The notes under the pieces were generated by a model. It worked only from the letters and a program-made list of their open reading frames with translations. It did no database searches and was not told the DNA's origin. 64,000 bases of DNA from Arabidopsis thaliana (lineage: Eukaryota; Streptophyta; Magnoliopsida; Brassicales; Brassicaceae). The stretch is from NCBI RefSeq assembly GCF_000001735.4, contig NC_003070.9:23111971-23175970 (forward strand), in the 5' to 3' direction. This document shows positions 1 through 11,088 of the stretch, piece by piece; position 1 is the first letter of the stretch, and each line of letters opens with the position of its first letter. A program made the translations under genes and the position numbers.

Positions 1-44
1 TGTTTGGTATGATTGTTTGTGCCTTAGTGTGTTTTAACATATAT

Positions 45-229
45 AAGTTTGGTTTGAGCTTGAAGTTAGTGTAAGGCTCGGTGTGAACGATTTGTTATCC
101 TTTGAAAATTATAGAACCTCCTTCCCCTGGGACTCTTATTCAGGCCTTGACGGATTTTTTCATCTTGGTGCAGTGGATGATGAAGGTAACTTGACTGAGA
201 TAGGCCAGTTGATGAATCTCGAGGTCTAA
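45..229 (+). pseudogene. Relic of a DEAH-box RNA helicase (C-terminal region)
   Basis: I see three plus-strand reading-frame pieces that together resemble the region after the helicase core in Prp43/Prp22-type DEAH helicases. The first reads LGVNDLLSFE (about 91-120), the second, in another frame, EPPSPGTLIQAL, and the third DGFFHLGAVDDEGNLTEIGQ, which runs to a TAA at 227-229. In intact family members this is one continuous block of the form LGxxDLxxFxF-x-PPxPxTLxxAL-x-LxxLGALDDEGNLTxxG. Two frame changes within about 100 bases and the missing downstream sequence mark it as a non-functional fragment. The window edge cuts off any further upstream part. Family assignment is by recalled motif resemblance only. 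Confidence 0.55.
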
Positions 230-962
230 ACCTAACTAATCCATATATATATATATATATATATATGTAGTCTCTTTGAATTTCTTTGCATAAAATTTCA
301 TTAGATAGACACTCAACTTCATTTTGTACATGCTTAACTTCAAGATTCCAACACTAAATACAAAATCTTACGGGTCCAAAACTACCTTGTTGGTACATAA
401 TGTACAAGACAAACTTGTTGTCCGTGGAAAAATGTTGCATATATAATTACAACATCAGCTTGTACCTATAATGTTTGTGAGAGACATGCATCAAAGTTAT
501 AACATGCAGATGTGCATTCATGTCTTTTTGAGTTATATAAAACCATATTATTTGAATTATCGGTTGACGCGTTTTATAGGTAAGTGACGGCTTGAGAGAA
601 TCTTTAGGGACATGTATCCAAGTTTATATATAGAGTTAAAGTCGGTGACGGTGGCTCCAATCTATTGCCGCGTAATTAAAGGTCAGTCTTTTTGTCTCCT
701 CCTTCGACGTGCTTATCAATATGTCATAGTATTAAACTTATTAACACAAAAATTGATTGATTACTTGTAATTTTATAACAAAATTAGATACGACTTCTGA
801 GTTTTTTTTCTGACTGTTATTTTTATAAAGAAGCACATGGGAGTTCTTAGATGTCACAATTAGTGAGGTGGGGTCTCTTTTCCCATGTGCTAAATTATAT
901 TTTCTCCCAACAAAAACCTCTCAAAATTTTCAATTTTCTCAAACTCTTGAAACTAAGAAAAA
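230..962 (+). promoter_or_regulatory. Intergenic region and LRX2 promoter
   Basis: No gene is seen here. An (AT)n tract lies at 242-266. A TATA-like TATAAAG at 824-830 is about 135 bases upstream of the LRX2 start codon and is the best core-promoter candidate. The rest is AT-rich sequence without a recognised motif. Confidence 0.45.
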
Positions 963-3323
963 ATGTTGTTGTTTCCTTCTACTTCTTTACGTCTCTTCTT
1001 CTTTCTCTTCCTCTTGTTCTCCTCTTGTTTCTTACAGATTAGAGGAGATGATGATGATGATGATATAAGCGATGATAATATCAAAGTCGACCCGAGTCTC
1101 AAGTTCGAAAACCCAAGTCTTCGACAAGCCTACATTGCTCTTCAATCATGGAAACAAGCTATTTTCTCTGATCCTTTTAACTTCACTGCTAATTGGAATG
1201 GCTCTGATGTTTGTTCCTACAACGGTATCTTTTGTGCTCCTTCTCCTTCTAGTCCGAAAACTCGAGTTGTTGCGGGTATTGACCTTAACCATGCGGACAT
1301 GGCTGGTTATTTACCTCGTGAGCTTGGTCTTCTCACTGATCTTGCTCTCTTTCATCTCAACTCAAACCGCTTTTGTGGAGAAGTACCTCTCACGTTTAAA
1401 CACATGAAGCTTCTCTTCGAGCTTGACTTAAGTAACAACCGTTTTGTTGGGAAGTTCCCTAATGTTGTCTTGTCTTTACCTTCCCTCAAGTTCTTGGATC
1501 TTCGGTACAACGAGTTTGAAGGTAGTATCCCTTCGAAGCTATTCGATAAAGAGCTCGACGCGATATTCTTAAACCATAACCGGTTTATGTTTGGGATACC
1601 CGAAAACATGGGAAACTCTCCGGTGTCTGCTCTAGTTCTTGCGGATAATGATCTTGGAGGTTGCATACCGGGAAGTATCGGTTTAATGGGAAAGACTCTC
1701 AACGAGATCATCCTCTCTAACGATAACTTAACCGGTTGCTTACCACCACAGATTGGGAATCTCAAGAATGTGACGGTTTTCGATATCAGTTTCAACCGTT
1801 TAAGCGGTCCATTGCCATCAAGCATTGGAAACATGAAGAGTTTGGAACAGCTCAATGTTGCTAACAATAGATTCACAGGAGTTATACCAAGCAGCATTTG
1901 TCAGCTCTCTAACCTTGAGAACTTCACTTATTCTTCCAACTTCTTCACCGGTGATGCCCCGAGATGTGTGGCTCTTTTGGGAGACAATGTGGTGGTTAAT
2001 GGCTCGATGAATTGTATTGATGGTAAAGAAGATCAAAGATCGTCTAAAGAGTGTTCTTCTCCAGCCTCACGCTCTGTTGATTGTAGTAAGTTTGGGTGTA
2101 ACAACTTTTTCTCTCCTCCACCACCGTCTTTTAAGATGTCACCCACCGTTCGAGTACTTCCTCCACCGCCTCCGTCTTCCAAGATGTCGCCTACATTTAG
2201 AGCAACTCCGCCACCGCCGTCTTCTAAGATGTCACCATCTTTTAGAGCAACTCCGCCACCGCCTTCTTCTAAAATGTCGCCTTCTTTTAGAGCAACTCCG
2301 CCACCACCTTCTTCTAAGATGTCGCCTTCCGTCAAGGCGTATCCTCCTCCTCCACCACCGCCAGAGTATGAGCCATCTCCGCCTCCTCCTTCTTCCGAAA
2401 TGTCACCTTCCGTTAGGGCATACCCTCCACCACCACCACTATCACCACCACCACCATCTCCTCCTCCACCATACATCTACTCATCTCCTCCACCACCGTC
2501 ACCATCTCCTCCTCCGCCATACATTTACTCATCTCCTCCGCCCGTAGTTAACTGTCCACCCACAACACAAAGTCCCCCACCTCCGAAATATGAGCAAACT
2601 CCTTCACCAAGGGAATACTATCCATCACCTTCACCACCTTACTACCAATACACGTCTTCTCCGCCACCGCCTACTTACTACGCCACTCAATCTCCACCGC
2701 CACCACCACCGCCTACTTACTACGCTGTTCAATCTCCCCCGCCACCACCACCGGTATACTACCCACCTGTAACAGCAAGTCCTCCTCCACCACCGGTCTA
2801 CTATACACCGGTTATACAATCTCCTCCTCCTCCACCGGTTTACTATTCACCTGTTACCCAAAGTCCTCCACCACCACCACCGGTTTACTATCCCCCGGTA
2901 ACACAAAGTCCACCACCATCACCGGTCTACTATCCGCCAGTTACCCAAAGTCCACCTCCCCCACCAGTTTATTATCTTCCAGTAACTCAAAGCCCTCCAC
3001 CGCCATCACCAGTCTACTATCCACCGGTAGCAAAAAGCCCTCCACCACCATCACCAGTCTACTATCCACCGGTAACACAAAGCCCACCTCCACCGTCAAC
3101 ACCAGTTGAGTACCATCCACCGGCAAGCCCAAACCAGTCTCCACCACCGGAGTATCAATCACCACCACCAAAGGGATGCAACGACAGTCCAAGTAACGAC
3201 CATCACTACCAAACACCAACACCACCTTCTCTGCCGCCTCCATATTACGAAGACACACCTCTTCCGCCTATCCGCGGTGTCTCTTATGCGTCTCCTCCTC
3301 CACCATCAATCCCATACTACTAA
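963..3323 (+). CDS. LRX2: Leucine-rich repeat extensin-like protein LRX2
   Basis: Single-exon gene of 786 codons. The order of parts is an N-terminal signal peptide (about residues 1-27, hydrophobic LFFFLFLLFSS), a run of six Asp, an LRR domain (about residues 95-350, repeats such as LxxLxxLxLxxNxxxGxIPxx), a Cys-containing hinge, and a long extensin domain. The extensin part begins with five copies of an SSKMSPSxRAxPPPP-type unit (about 2110-2420) and continues with about ten PVYYPPVTQSPPPP-type units (about 2640-3110). Length and architecture fit LRX2 (AT1G62440). LRX proteins are secreted to the cell wall, where the extensin part anchors them and the LRR part binds RALF peptides. LRX2 acts with LRX1 in root-hair wall formation (known for the family, not visible here). 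The Ser-Pro(n) and Tyr motifs suggest hydroxyproline glycosylation and Tyr cross-linking. Confidence 0.95.
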   Translation: MLLFPSTSLRLFFFLFLLFSSCFLQIRGDDDDDDISDDNIKVDPSLKFENPSLRQAYIALQSWKQAIFSDPFNFTANWNGSDVCSYNGIFCAPSPSSPKTRVVAGIDLNHADMAGYLPRELGLLTDLALFHLNSNRFCGEVPLTFKHMKLLFELDLSNNRFVGKFPNVVLSLPSLKFLDLRYNEFEGSIPSKLFDKELDAIFLNHNRFMFGIPENMGNSPVSALVLADNDLGGCIPGSIGLMGKTLNEIILSNDNLTGCLPPQIGNLKNVTVFDISFNRLSGPLPSSIGNMKSLEQLNVANNRFTGVIPSSICQLSNLENFTYSSNFFTGDAPRCVALLGDNVVVNGSMNCIDGKEDQRSSKECSSPASRSVDCSKFGCNNFFSPPPPSFKMSPTVRVLPPPPPSSKMSPTFRATPPPPSSKMSPSFRATPPPPSSKMSPSFRATPPPPSSKMSPSVKAYPPPPPPPEYEPSPPPPSSEMSPSVRAYPPPPPLSPPPPSPPPPYIYSSPPPPSPSPPPPYIYSSPPPVVNCPPTTQSPPPPKYEQTPSPREYYPSPSPPYYQYTSSPPPPTYYATQSPPPPPPPTYYAVQSPPPPPPVYYPPVTASPPPPPVYYTPVIQSPPPPPVYYSPVTQSPPPPPPVYYPPVTQSPPPSPVYYPPVTQSPPPPPVYYLPVTQSPPPPSPVYYPPVAKSPPPPSPVYYPPVTQSPPPPSTPVEYHPPASPNQSPPPEYQSPPPKGCNDSPSNDHHYQTPTPPSLPPPYYEDTPLPPIRGVSYASPPPPSIPYY
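2107..3110 (+). repeat. In-gene tandem repeats of the LRX2 extensin domain
   Basis: Two families of coding repeats are visible. The first (about 2107-2420) has a 45-bp unit encoding SSKMSPSFRATPPPP, and central copies are almost identical in DNA sequence. The second (about 2640-3110) has a unit of about 42-48 bp encoding PVYYPPVTQSPPPP with variable numbers of Pro codons. This is the type of sequence where length polymorphism between accessions is expected. Confidence 0.85.
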
Positions 3324-3987
3324 GTTTAAACCATGCATGATCAAAATTCTTTTGGCATCAACCTATTTGTGTCTTATGGTTGATACGAGACATTCGACTT
3401 ATTTTTTTTCCGAGTAATATTTTGTTCTTTTATTTCTTGATTAAACAGAGAATATGGAGTATATAGTTTCACTTATTTTATTATTGGTTACCCATCTCTT
3501 ATATGTATTTTCCTTTCTTCTATAATGTTCAGTATAATTATACATTCCCTTCACAAAAGCCTCTTCTCACTGTAGAACTCACATTGTCTTTTTAATTTCT
3601 TTCATGTAATTTGGGACCATCCTTAAAAGGTGTTGTTGTTTATTGTTGTTATCCTCTTTTCTGTTTTCTCCTTTTCTTCGGCAAGGCAAAAGAATTGTAG
3701 GCTGAATTCTTCTAAGAGTTTGTATTCATTTTGACAGAATTGTTTATGTTTATGACCGTTATTCTACCTACATTCAAATTAATAGTGCCCAAAAAACGGT
3801 CTACTTACAAGAAAAGTGAAGAGTAAATTCCATAAATACACAAACGGTCTCTTATTTCTGCTCATTTAATCAAAAGCTAAATCATTTTTCTAGTCTTGAA
3901 AATCGAATGTAAGATTAAATAGATATTGATGATCAAATATTCAAACGAGCATTGATTTAGACTTTGGGAGAATGTATATACGGTGGA
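3324..3987. other. Convergent intergenic region between LRX2 and RhoGDI
   Basis: The stretch between the two convergent stop codons should hold both 3' UTRs. It is T-rich with several AATAAA-like variants. I see no gene or repeat in it. Confidence 0.5.
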
Positions 3988-5400
3988 TCATTGCCAACTC
4001 TTGCGGATGTCGAAGGTGTAGTTGATCTCCAAGTAGCATTTGTTATCGTCATCGATGAACTGAAATATGTACAATAAGATGACATCAAACTCACCAAGTT
4101 CAGTGAAAATAACTGTATTATTTAATAACAATCTGATCAGTTTCTGCAAAACCTTTCATCATGTATACTAAATGATATACCTTAGTTCTTGCGGAATAGG
4201 ATCCTCTAGCAAACATACCAGACGGTGTCATTTCTTCAGGCATTACATGTTGGTAAGACTCAGCTTGAGGACTAAACGTCCCAAGCATTGCTTTTGTACT
4301 ATCCACTGCTCAGTAGGGAAAAAAAAAAACTGAACATCAAAAGAGAACATTCGACAATATTTTTAAAATGAAGGAGAAACACACGAAAATACAAAGTAAC
4401 CTTTAACACCGGTTTTCCACACGGTATTGTTATAGCGAAGGCCCGAAACGATATTGTTTGTGACACGGAAGTTGAAGACAAGTGTGTATTTAGAACCTTC
4501 CTTTATCGTAAACCAAGGGCCTTTCGGGTTTGGCAACCCATCTTCGGGTATTGTCAATACCATTTCCTCTCTGTCTGGTGATCTAATTGTGAGATCTAGT
4601 ATCTTTACTACTGGATCCGGTGTTTCTGCATTTCAGTTTAATTAATTTTATGTTAGATAACATGATTCAATAGTTTTGAATTTTGTATCCGTTTTTTTTT
4701 TCCTTTTAACCGAGCCTAAGGCAAGCCAAAATGTCATTTAACTAACATGCATATGATTCGTTCCTTTCGTACGTAATACTTCATTTGAATCAGAACTAGT
4801 GAGACCGGTATAATCTTTTCACCATTAGAGCTAAATACATTTGATTCTTAATCAATATTCTAAACCATACTTACGAACCATGGAATCTAAATCAAGTAAT
4901 GAATTTGGTTTACCTCCGACATCCTCCAAATCCACGACGCCAAGAAGCTGTTCCTTCCATCTCCTCAGGCTTTCATCATCCTATCAAATTTTCGTCGAAA
5001 ATAAGAAATATCGAAGAAAAAAATTTAAATTATATAAAGCCATTTTTAAACAAGAAAAACCAGATAGTTATTCTTGACGTTATCATCTATTATTAATTTT
5101 AATTTCACCAAGTTCATACTTTAATATGCCAAGAATATAGTAAACTACTAACATTTTTTCCCCATTCATAATATGGTATAGTTTACATATTTCGTATAAA
5201 TAAACAAAGTAAAAGACCTTGTCTCTCTCGAGTTGTTCTTTGAGAGCGATCATGGGACCGAGTTCGAGCTTCTTGTCTTCATCTTCTTCATCATCCTCTG
5301 TCGGAGACAAAGAGCTCCCACTGTTCTTTCTGCTTAACCCCATTTTCTCTGATGTCTCTCCTGACGCTTCACCTTTCTTCATCTCATCTTCCAAAACCAT
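3988..5400 (-). CDS. RhoGDI2b: Rho GDP-dissociation inhibitor (RhoGDI), five coding exons
   Basis: Minus-strand exons are 5400-5218, 4980-4875, 4625-4401, 4305-4181 and 4059-3988, with GT-AG junctions and matching phases, giving 236 residues. The N-terminal part is acidic (EDDEEDEDKK) and followed by a conserved LKEQLERDKDDESLRRWKEQ-type stretch. The rest is the immunoglobulin-like fold that holds the prenyl group, with PDPVVKILDLTI, GPWFTIKEGSKYTLVF, FRVTNNIVSGLRY and a C-terminal end YTFDIRKSWQ. RhoGDIs extract prenylated ROP/RAC GTPases from membranes and keep them GDP-bound in the cytosol. In plants they restrict ROP activity, for example in root hairs. I chose the ATG at 5400 because the protein from there begins MVLEDEMKK, as in relatives. 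An upstream in-frame ATG at 5493 would add 31 residues unlike the family. It is likely AT1G62450. Confidence 0.88.
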
Positions 5401-5493
5401 CTTAATTTTGTTTCCTCTTACCAAAAAAATAAGTTCTTGTTGATCTAATAAGAACTTACACAATTTCAACCGTTGGCTTGGAGTAGAATGCAA

Positions 5494-6271
5494 CGATGGC
5501 TATAGAGAAGACAGAGAGAGAAAGAGTTTTTTGGTGTATTTTTGTTGAGCAATGTTTATATTTGGAGCATGAAGAAATGGTCATGTGGTGATCCTACAAT
5601 CTTGTAAGTCTCACTTTCAAATCAAAATTGTCTAAATATATACGTATTCTACAATGCACATACATTTGTAGGCTCAACACCTAAATACATGGCAACTAAT
5701 TTGACTTATAGGAGACTAAAAAGAGGATTTTAACAAAAACTATAAAAGGAGATATACCTAGTACTCGGAGGAATCAACTCGTGTAGTTGGGCTATTATTA
5801 TCAGTTTCCTTAGCCCAATGTGGCCTCGTGAGGTTTGCAGTTTCCCAATAGTGTGATTGAAAATATTCATTTCTAGAGATGACCTTAAATATCTCTTGGT
5901 TTACTCTAATTACGTTAGAAGGTTTACTTTTTGTTTGATGGTCGGTTGGTTATTTTTGAAGGCTTAGAAAATTTCTTGAGTGCTCATATCAAACACGCTG
6001 GACACTAAAGCTTTTTAAGAAAGATCTACAAAAATCAAATTTCAAAGTAATTTATTTTGAGAATCAACCATCAACAACAACCTCACGAGTCACGAGCTAA
6101 TAAGTTGATGATTGACGGCTCAAAATCTAGTGGATTTGAGAGAAAACAGTAAGTACTGTAACGGGACAATGTGAGGTGGTAACCTTATTTCTTGACCAGG
6201 GGGAGAGAATATATCCAACAATTAACTAAGCGTTATTCATATAAGAGGATAAATTGAGCTTGCGAAAATGG
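5494..6271. other. Region upstream of RhoGDI, up to the Copia insertion
   Basis: This holds the minus-strand RhoGDI promoter; an AAATATAAAC-like box sits near 5552-5563. The remainder up to the Copia element is AT-rich and shows no gene. The Copia insertion lies about 870 bases upstream of the RhoGDI start codon. Confidence 0.4.
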
Positions 6272-6650
6272 TGTAGAAGACAACCTAATAAATAGAACGG
6301 GCTTTGACAAAAACAAAGATATGGTAGCCCAAACTCAACAAAGCCCACTACAGAAGCCCAGTCAACATATGCAAAAGAAGATAAAGACCAAAAGCTCTTT
6401 ACCTGCAAAACAGAAGACTGTCACTAATACGGAGAAGAAGACAATAACACTTGAAAACAAATTCAAGCCGTTGCAGTCGCTGCCGTTGCAGTAATTCACA
6501 ATAAATAGCTATTGATTAAAGATAACATTGTCAAGGATTCTAGATTGTTCTAAAGAAGTCTATAAAAGAAAGATGTAAAACTCCATTGAAAGATAAGCAA
6601 AATAAAAACATTTTTGTCAAGAAATAATCACAGTTTTCTTTTTCTCTTCA
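6272..6650 (+). repeat. 5' LTR of the Copia element
   Basis: 379 bp, TG...CA ends. It contains the promoter-like TATAAAAG at 6561-6568, which in the 3' LTR reads TATAAAAAA. It differs from the 3' LTR at four positions that I can see. Confidence 0.95.
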
Positions 6651-6662
6651 TGGTATCAGAGC
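6651..6662 (+). other. Primer-binding site of the Copia element
   Basis: TGGTATCAGAGC follows the 5' LTR without a gap and matches the complement of the 3' end of plant initiator tRNA-Met, the usual primer of plant Copia elements. Confidence 0.9.
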
Positions 6663-6686
6663 TATTATACCTTAACAGGTGATTCA

Positions 6687-7577
6687 ATGGCCCCTGCTTA
6701 CCCTTTTCCAGACAATGTCCATGTCTCTAGTTCCGTTACCTTAAAGCTCAACGATAGTAACTACTTGTTGTGGAAGACACAGTTTGAGTCCCTTCTATCG
6801 AGCCAAAAGCTCATAGGTTTTGTCAATGGAGTCGTCACTCCTCCAGCTCAGACTCGTCTTGTTGTTAATGATGATGTCACCAGCGAAGTTCCGAATCCTC
6901 AATATGAAGACTGGTTTTGCACAGACCAGCTCGTCCGGTCGTGGTTGTTTGGTACGCTTTCAGAGGAAGTGCTTGGTCATGTCCACAACCTCACTACATC
7001 TCGTCAGATCTGGATCTCTCTAGCTGAAAATTTCAACAAAAGTAGCATCGCCAGAGAGTTTTCTCTTCGTCGTAATCTTCAACTTCTGACAAAAAAAGAT
7101 AAGTCTCTATCTCTTTACTGTCGTGATTTTAAAATAATATGCGACTCTCTAAGCTCCATTGGCAAACCAGTAGAGGAATCCATGAAAATCTTTGGCTTTC
7201 TCAATGGACTCGGCAGAGAGTACGATCCTATCACCACAGTTATCCAAAGCTCCCTAAGCAAGCTCCCTGCTCCGACGTATAACGACGTCATCTCCGAAGT
7301 TCAAGGGTTTGACAGTAAGCTGCAATCTTATGACGACACTGTCTCTGTTAATCCTCATCTTGCGTTCAATACTGAAAGGTCTAACTCTGGCGCTCCTCAA
7401 TACAATTCCAATTCCCGTGGTCGTGGTCGTTCTGGGCAAAACAGAGGACGCGGTGGCTACTCTACACGCGGCAGAGGATTTTCTCAACATCAATCCGCTT
7501 CACCATCATCAGGACAAAGACCAGTTTGTCAAATTTGTGGTCGCATAGGACACACTGCTATCAAATGCTACAACTGA
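6687..7577 (+). CDS. Copia gag region (ends at a premature stop)
   Basis: 296 codons starting 24 bases after the primer-binding site. The N-terminal part has the plant Copia Gag signature (LKLNDSNYLLWKTQFESLL) and the UBN2-type helical domain. An Arg/Gly-rich stretch (SRGRGRSGQNRGRGG) is followed by a CCHC zinc knuckle, CQICGRIGHTAIKC, at the C-terminus. Gag packages the RNA into virus-like particles. The TGA at 7575-7577 lies in the same frame as the protease region that follows directly, so in an intact relative gag and pol would be one polyprotein. The codon context suggests a CGA-to-TGA change (inference). Confidence 0.9.
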   Translation: MAPAYPFPDNVHVSSSVTLKLNDSNYLLWKTQFESLLSSQKLIGFVNGVVTPPAQTRLVVNDDVTSEVPNPQYEDWFCTDQLVRSWLFGTLSEEVLGHVHNLTTSRQIWISLAENFNKSSIAREFSLRRNLQLLTKKDKSLSLYCRDFKIICDSLSSIGKPVEESMKIFGFLNGLGREYDPITTVIQSSLSKLPAPTYNDVISEVQGFDSKLQSYDDTVSVNPHLAFNTERSNSGAPQYNSNSRGRGRSGQNRGRGGYSTRGRGFSQHQSASPSSGQRPVCQICGRIGHTAIKCYN

Positions 7578-10500
7578 TTTGACATCAACTACCAAAGTGA
7601 AGTCCCTACTCAAGCATTTTCTGCTCTCCGTGTCTCTAATGAAACCGGCAAGGAATGGTACCCCGATTCTGCAGCCACAGCCCACATAACAGCCTCAACA
7701 TCTGGTCTGCAAAACGCAACAACATATGAGGGAAACGATGCAGTCTTGGTTGGAGATGGAACATACCTCCCTATTACACATGTTGGATCCACCACAATTT
7801 CCTCATCCAAAGGTACTATTCCGTTGAATGAAGTCTTAGTGTGCCCTGCTATACAAAAATCTCTTCTATCTGTGTCCAAACTTTGCGATGATTATCCATG
7901 CGGTGTTTATTTTGATGCTAATAAGGTTTGCATAATTGATTTAACCACTCAGAAAGTGGTGTCCAAGGGTCCACGAAATAATGGGCTCTACATGCTGGAG
8001 AATTCAGAGTTTGTAGCACTCTATTCAAATCGTCAATGTGCAGCTAGCATGGAAACATGGCATCATCGACTTGGCCACTCAAACTCAAAGATTCTTCAGC
8101 AACTTTTAACGCGCAAGGAAATCCAAGTGAATAAAAGCAGAACTTCTCCCGTTTGTGAGCCTTGCCAAATGGGAAAGAGCACTAGATTACAGTTTTTCTC
8201 TTCTGATTTTCGAGCTTTAAAACCTTTAGATCGAGTTCATTGTGATCTTTGGGGACCATCACCGGTTGTATCAAACCAAGTATTCAAATACTATGCAGTT
8301 TTTGTTGATGATTTCTCAAGATTCTCTTGGTTTTTTTCCTTTGCGCATGAAGTCAGAGTTTATTTCAGTGTTTATTGCATATCAGAAATTGGTTGAGAAT
8401 CAACTTGGTACAAAAATCAAAGAGTTTCAAAGCGATGGAGGGGGAGAATTTACAAGCAACAAATTAAAAGAACACTTTAGAGAGCATGGCATTCATCATC
8501 GTATATCTTGTCCATATACACCGCAACAAAACGGTGTTGCCGAAAGGAAGCACAGACATTTGGTAGAGCTTGGGCTTTCAATGTTATATCACAGTCATAC
8601 GCCTCTCAAGTTCTGGGTAGAAGCTTTCTTCACTGCCAACTATCTCAGTAATCTCTTGCCTTCTTCTGTCCTCAAGGAAATAAGTCCCTATGAAACTTTG
8701 TTTCAACAAAAAGTTGATTATACACCTCTCCGAGTGTTTGGTACAGCCTGCTACCCCTGCTTGAGACCGTTAGCAAAGAACAAGTTTGATCCACGCTCGT
8801 TGCAATGCGTGTTTCTTGGCTATCACAACCAATACAAGGGATACCGCTGTTTGTATCCTCCTACCGGTAAAGTCTACATCTCTAGACATGTCATTTTTGA
8901 TGAAGCTCAATTCCCATTTAAAGAAAAGTACCACAGTCTGGTTCCAAAATACCAGACGACCTTACTACAGGCTTGGCAACATACTGATCTCACACCACCT
9001 TCAGTGCCTTCTTCTCAATTACAACCTCTTGCAAGACAAGTGACTCCTATGGCAACAAGTGAGAATCAGCCAATGATGAATTATGAGACAGAGGAAGCCG
9101 TCAATGTTAATATGGAAACTAGCTCTGATGAGGAAACTGAATCAAATGATGAATTTGACCACGAAGTAGCTCCCGTACTAAATGATCAAAATGAAGACAA
9201 TGCACTAGGACAAGGCTCATTAGAAAATCTCCATCCCATGATTACAAGATCAAAAGATGGAATTCAGAAGCCAAACCCCCGGTATGCTCTCATTGTCTCT
9301 AAATCCTCTTTTGATGAACCAAAAACTATTACTACTGCTATGAAGCATCCTGGCTGGAACGCTGCAGTTATGGATGAGATAGATCGCATTCACATGCTAA
9401 ACACTTGGTCTCTAGTTCCTGCAACAGAGGACATGAATATTCTGACATCCAAATGGGTTTTCAAGACTAAACTCAAACCTGATGGCACCATAGATAAGTT
9501 GAAAGCTCGTCTAGTTGCCAAAGGGTTTGATCAAGAAGAAGGAGTCGACTATCTTGAGACATTCAGTCCGGTTGTTCGAACTGCAACTATACGTCTTGTT
9601 CTCGATACCGCTACTGCAAATGAGTGGCCTCTCAAACAGCTTGATGTGTCCAACGCGTTTCTCCATGGAGAATTACAAGAACCGGTGTTTATGTTCCAAC
9701 CCTCTGGTTTTGTTGATCCTAACAAGCCTAATCACGTTTGTCGGCTCACCAAAGCTCTTTATGGTTTAAAACAAGCGCCTAGAGCCTGGTTTGACACCTT
9801 TAGCAACTTTCTTCTTGACTTTGGCTTTGAGTGCAGCACATCTGATCCTTCCCTCTTCGTTTGTCATCAAAATGGGCAAAGTCTCATACTCCTCTTATAT
9901 GTCGACGATATACTCCTCACAGGAAGTGATCAACTGCTCATGGATAAACTTCTTCAAGCTCTCAACAACCGCTTTTCGATGAAAGATCTTGGGCCTCCTC
10001 GCTATTTTTTGGGTATAGAAATTGAATCTTACAACAATGGTCTATTTTTACATCAACACGCATACGCTTCCGACATTCTTCATCAAGCAGGCATGACAGA
10101 ATGCAACCCTATGCCTACCCCTCTGCCACAACACTTGGAAGACCTCAATTCAGAACCCTTTGAAGAGCCAACATACTTTCGGAGTTTAGCTGGCAAGTTA
10201 CAATACTTAACAATCACAAGACCGGATATTCAATATGCCGTGAACTTCATCTGCCAAAGAATGCACGCTCCGACCAACTCTGATTTTGGCCTTCTCAAAC
10301 GCATACTCAGGTATGTGAAAGGAACTATCAACATGGGGCTTCCAATCAGAAAACACCACAACCCTGTTCTTTCGGGATTTTGCGATAGTGATTACGCTGG
10401 CTGCAAGGACACTAGACGCTCCACTACTGGTTTCTGCATCCTCTTGGGATCTACTCTGATATCTTGGTCTGCAAAGAGACAACCCACTATCTCTCACTCC

Positions 10501-11088
10501 TCAACAGAAGCCGAATATAGAGCTCTTTCCGATACAGCTCGAGAAATCACTTGGATTTCCTCTCTTCTCCGAGATCTTGGAATCTCTCAACATCAACCTA
10601 CACGAGTGTTCTGTGATAACCTATCTGCTGTCTACCTCTCTGCAAATCCTGCTCTTCATAAACGATCTAAACACTTCGATAAAGACTTTCACTACATCAG
10701 GGAACGTGTGGCTCTCGGTCTCATAGAAACGCAACACATCCCAGCAACTATTCAACTTGCTGATGTCTTCACCAAGTCACTACCGCGACGGCCCTTTATC
10801 ACGCTTAGAGCCAAACTCGGCGTGTCTGCGTCACCGGTCTCACCCACGCCAAGTTTGAAGGAGGGTGTAGAAGACAACCCAATAAATAGAACGGGCTTTG
10901 ACAAAAACAAAGACATGGTAGCCCAAACTCAACAAAGCCCACTACAGAAGCCCAGTCAACATATGCAAAAGAAGATAAAGACCAAAAGCTCTTTACCTGC
11001 AAAACAGAAGACTGTCACTAATACGAAGAAGAAGACAATAACACTTGAAAACAAATTCAAGCCGTTGCAGTCGCTGCCGTTGCAGTAA
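7578..11088 (+). pseudogene. Copia pol region: protease, integrase, RT, RNase H (frameshifted)
   Basis: The reading frame of gag continues after the stop to 8396 with a protease motif DSAATAHIT (7665), a GAG-pre-integrase block WHHRLGHSN (about 8058) and the start of the integrase core (DRVHCDLWGP, FVDDFSR). At the T7 run at 8331-8337 the homology switches by one base to a second frame, open to 11088. That frame holds the rest of integrase (SDGGGEF, PQQNGVAERKH), the reverse transcriptase with LLLYVDDILLTGS (about 9892-9930) and RNase H (CDSDYAG, SSTEAEYRAL). The frame has no stop before the 3' LTR and reads about 74 codons into it. The lesions are described only; I have not tried to write an intact product. 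Confidence 0.9.
10855..10865 (+). other. Polypurine tract of the Copia element
   Basis: TTGAAGGAGGG is directly upstream of the 3' LTR, the expected place of plus-strand priming. Confidence 0.85.

Noticed and set aside
851..1042. Possible upstream ORF overlapping the LRX2 start
   Set aside because: The TATA box at 824-830 would place the transcript start at about 855, so this ATG is probably not in the mRNA. Its sequence has no family resemblance.
2033..2476. Glycine-rich open frame on the minus strand within LRX2
   Set aside because: It is the antisense shadow of the Pro codon repeats (CCN read as NGG) in the extensin domain.
5401..5493. N-terminal extension of RhoGDI from the ATG at 5493
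   Set aside because: The 31 extra residues are unlike RhoGDI N-termini, and the family-like acidic start MVLEDEMKK begins at 5400.
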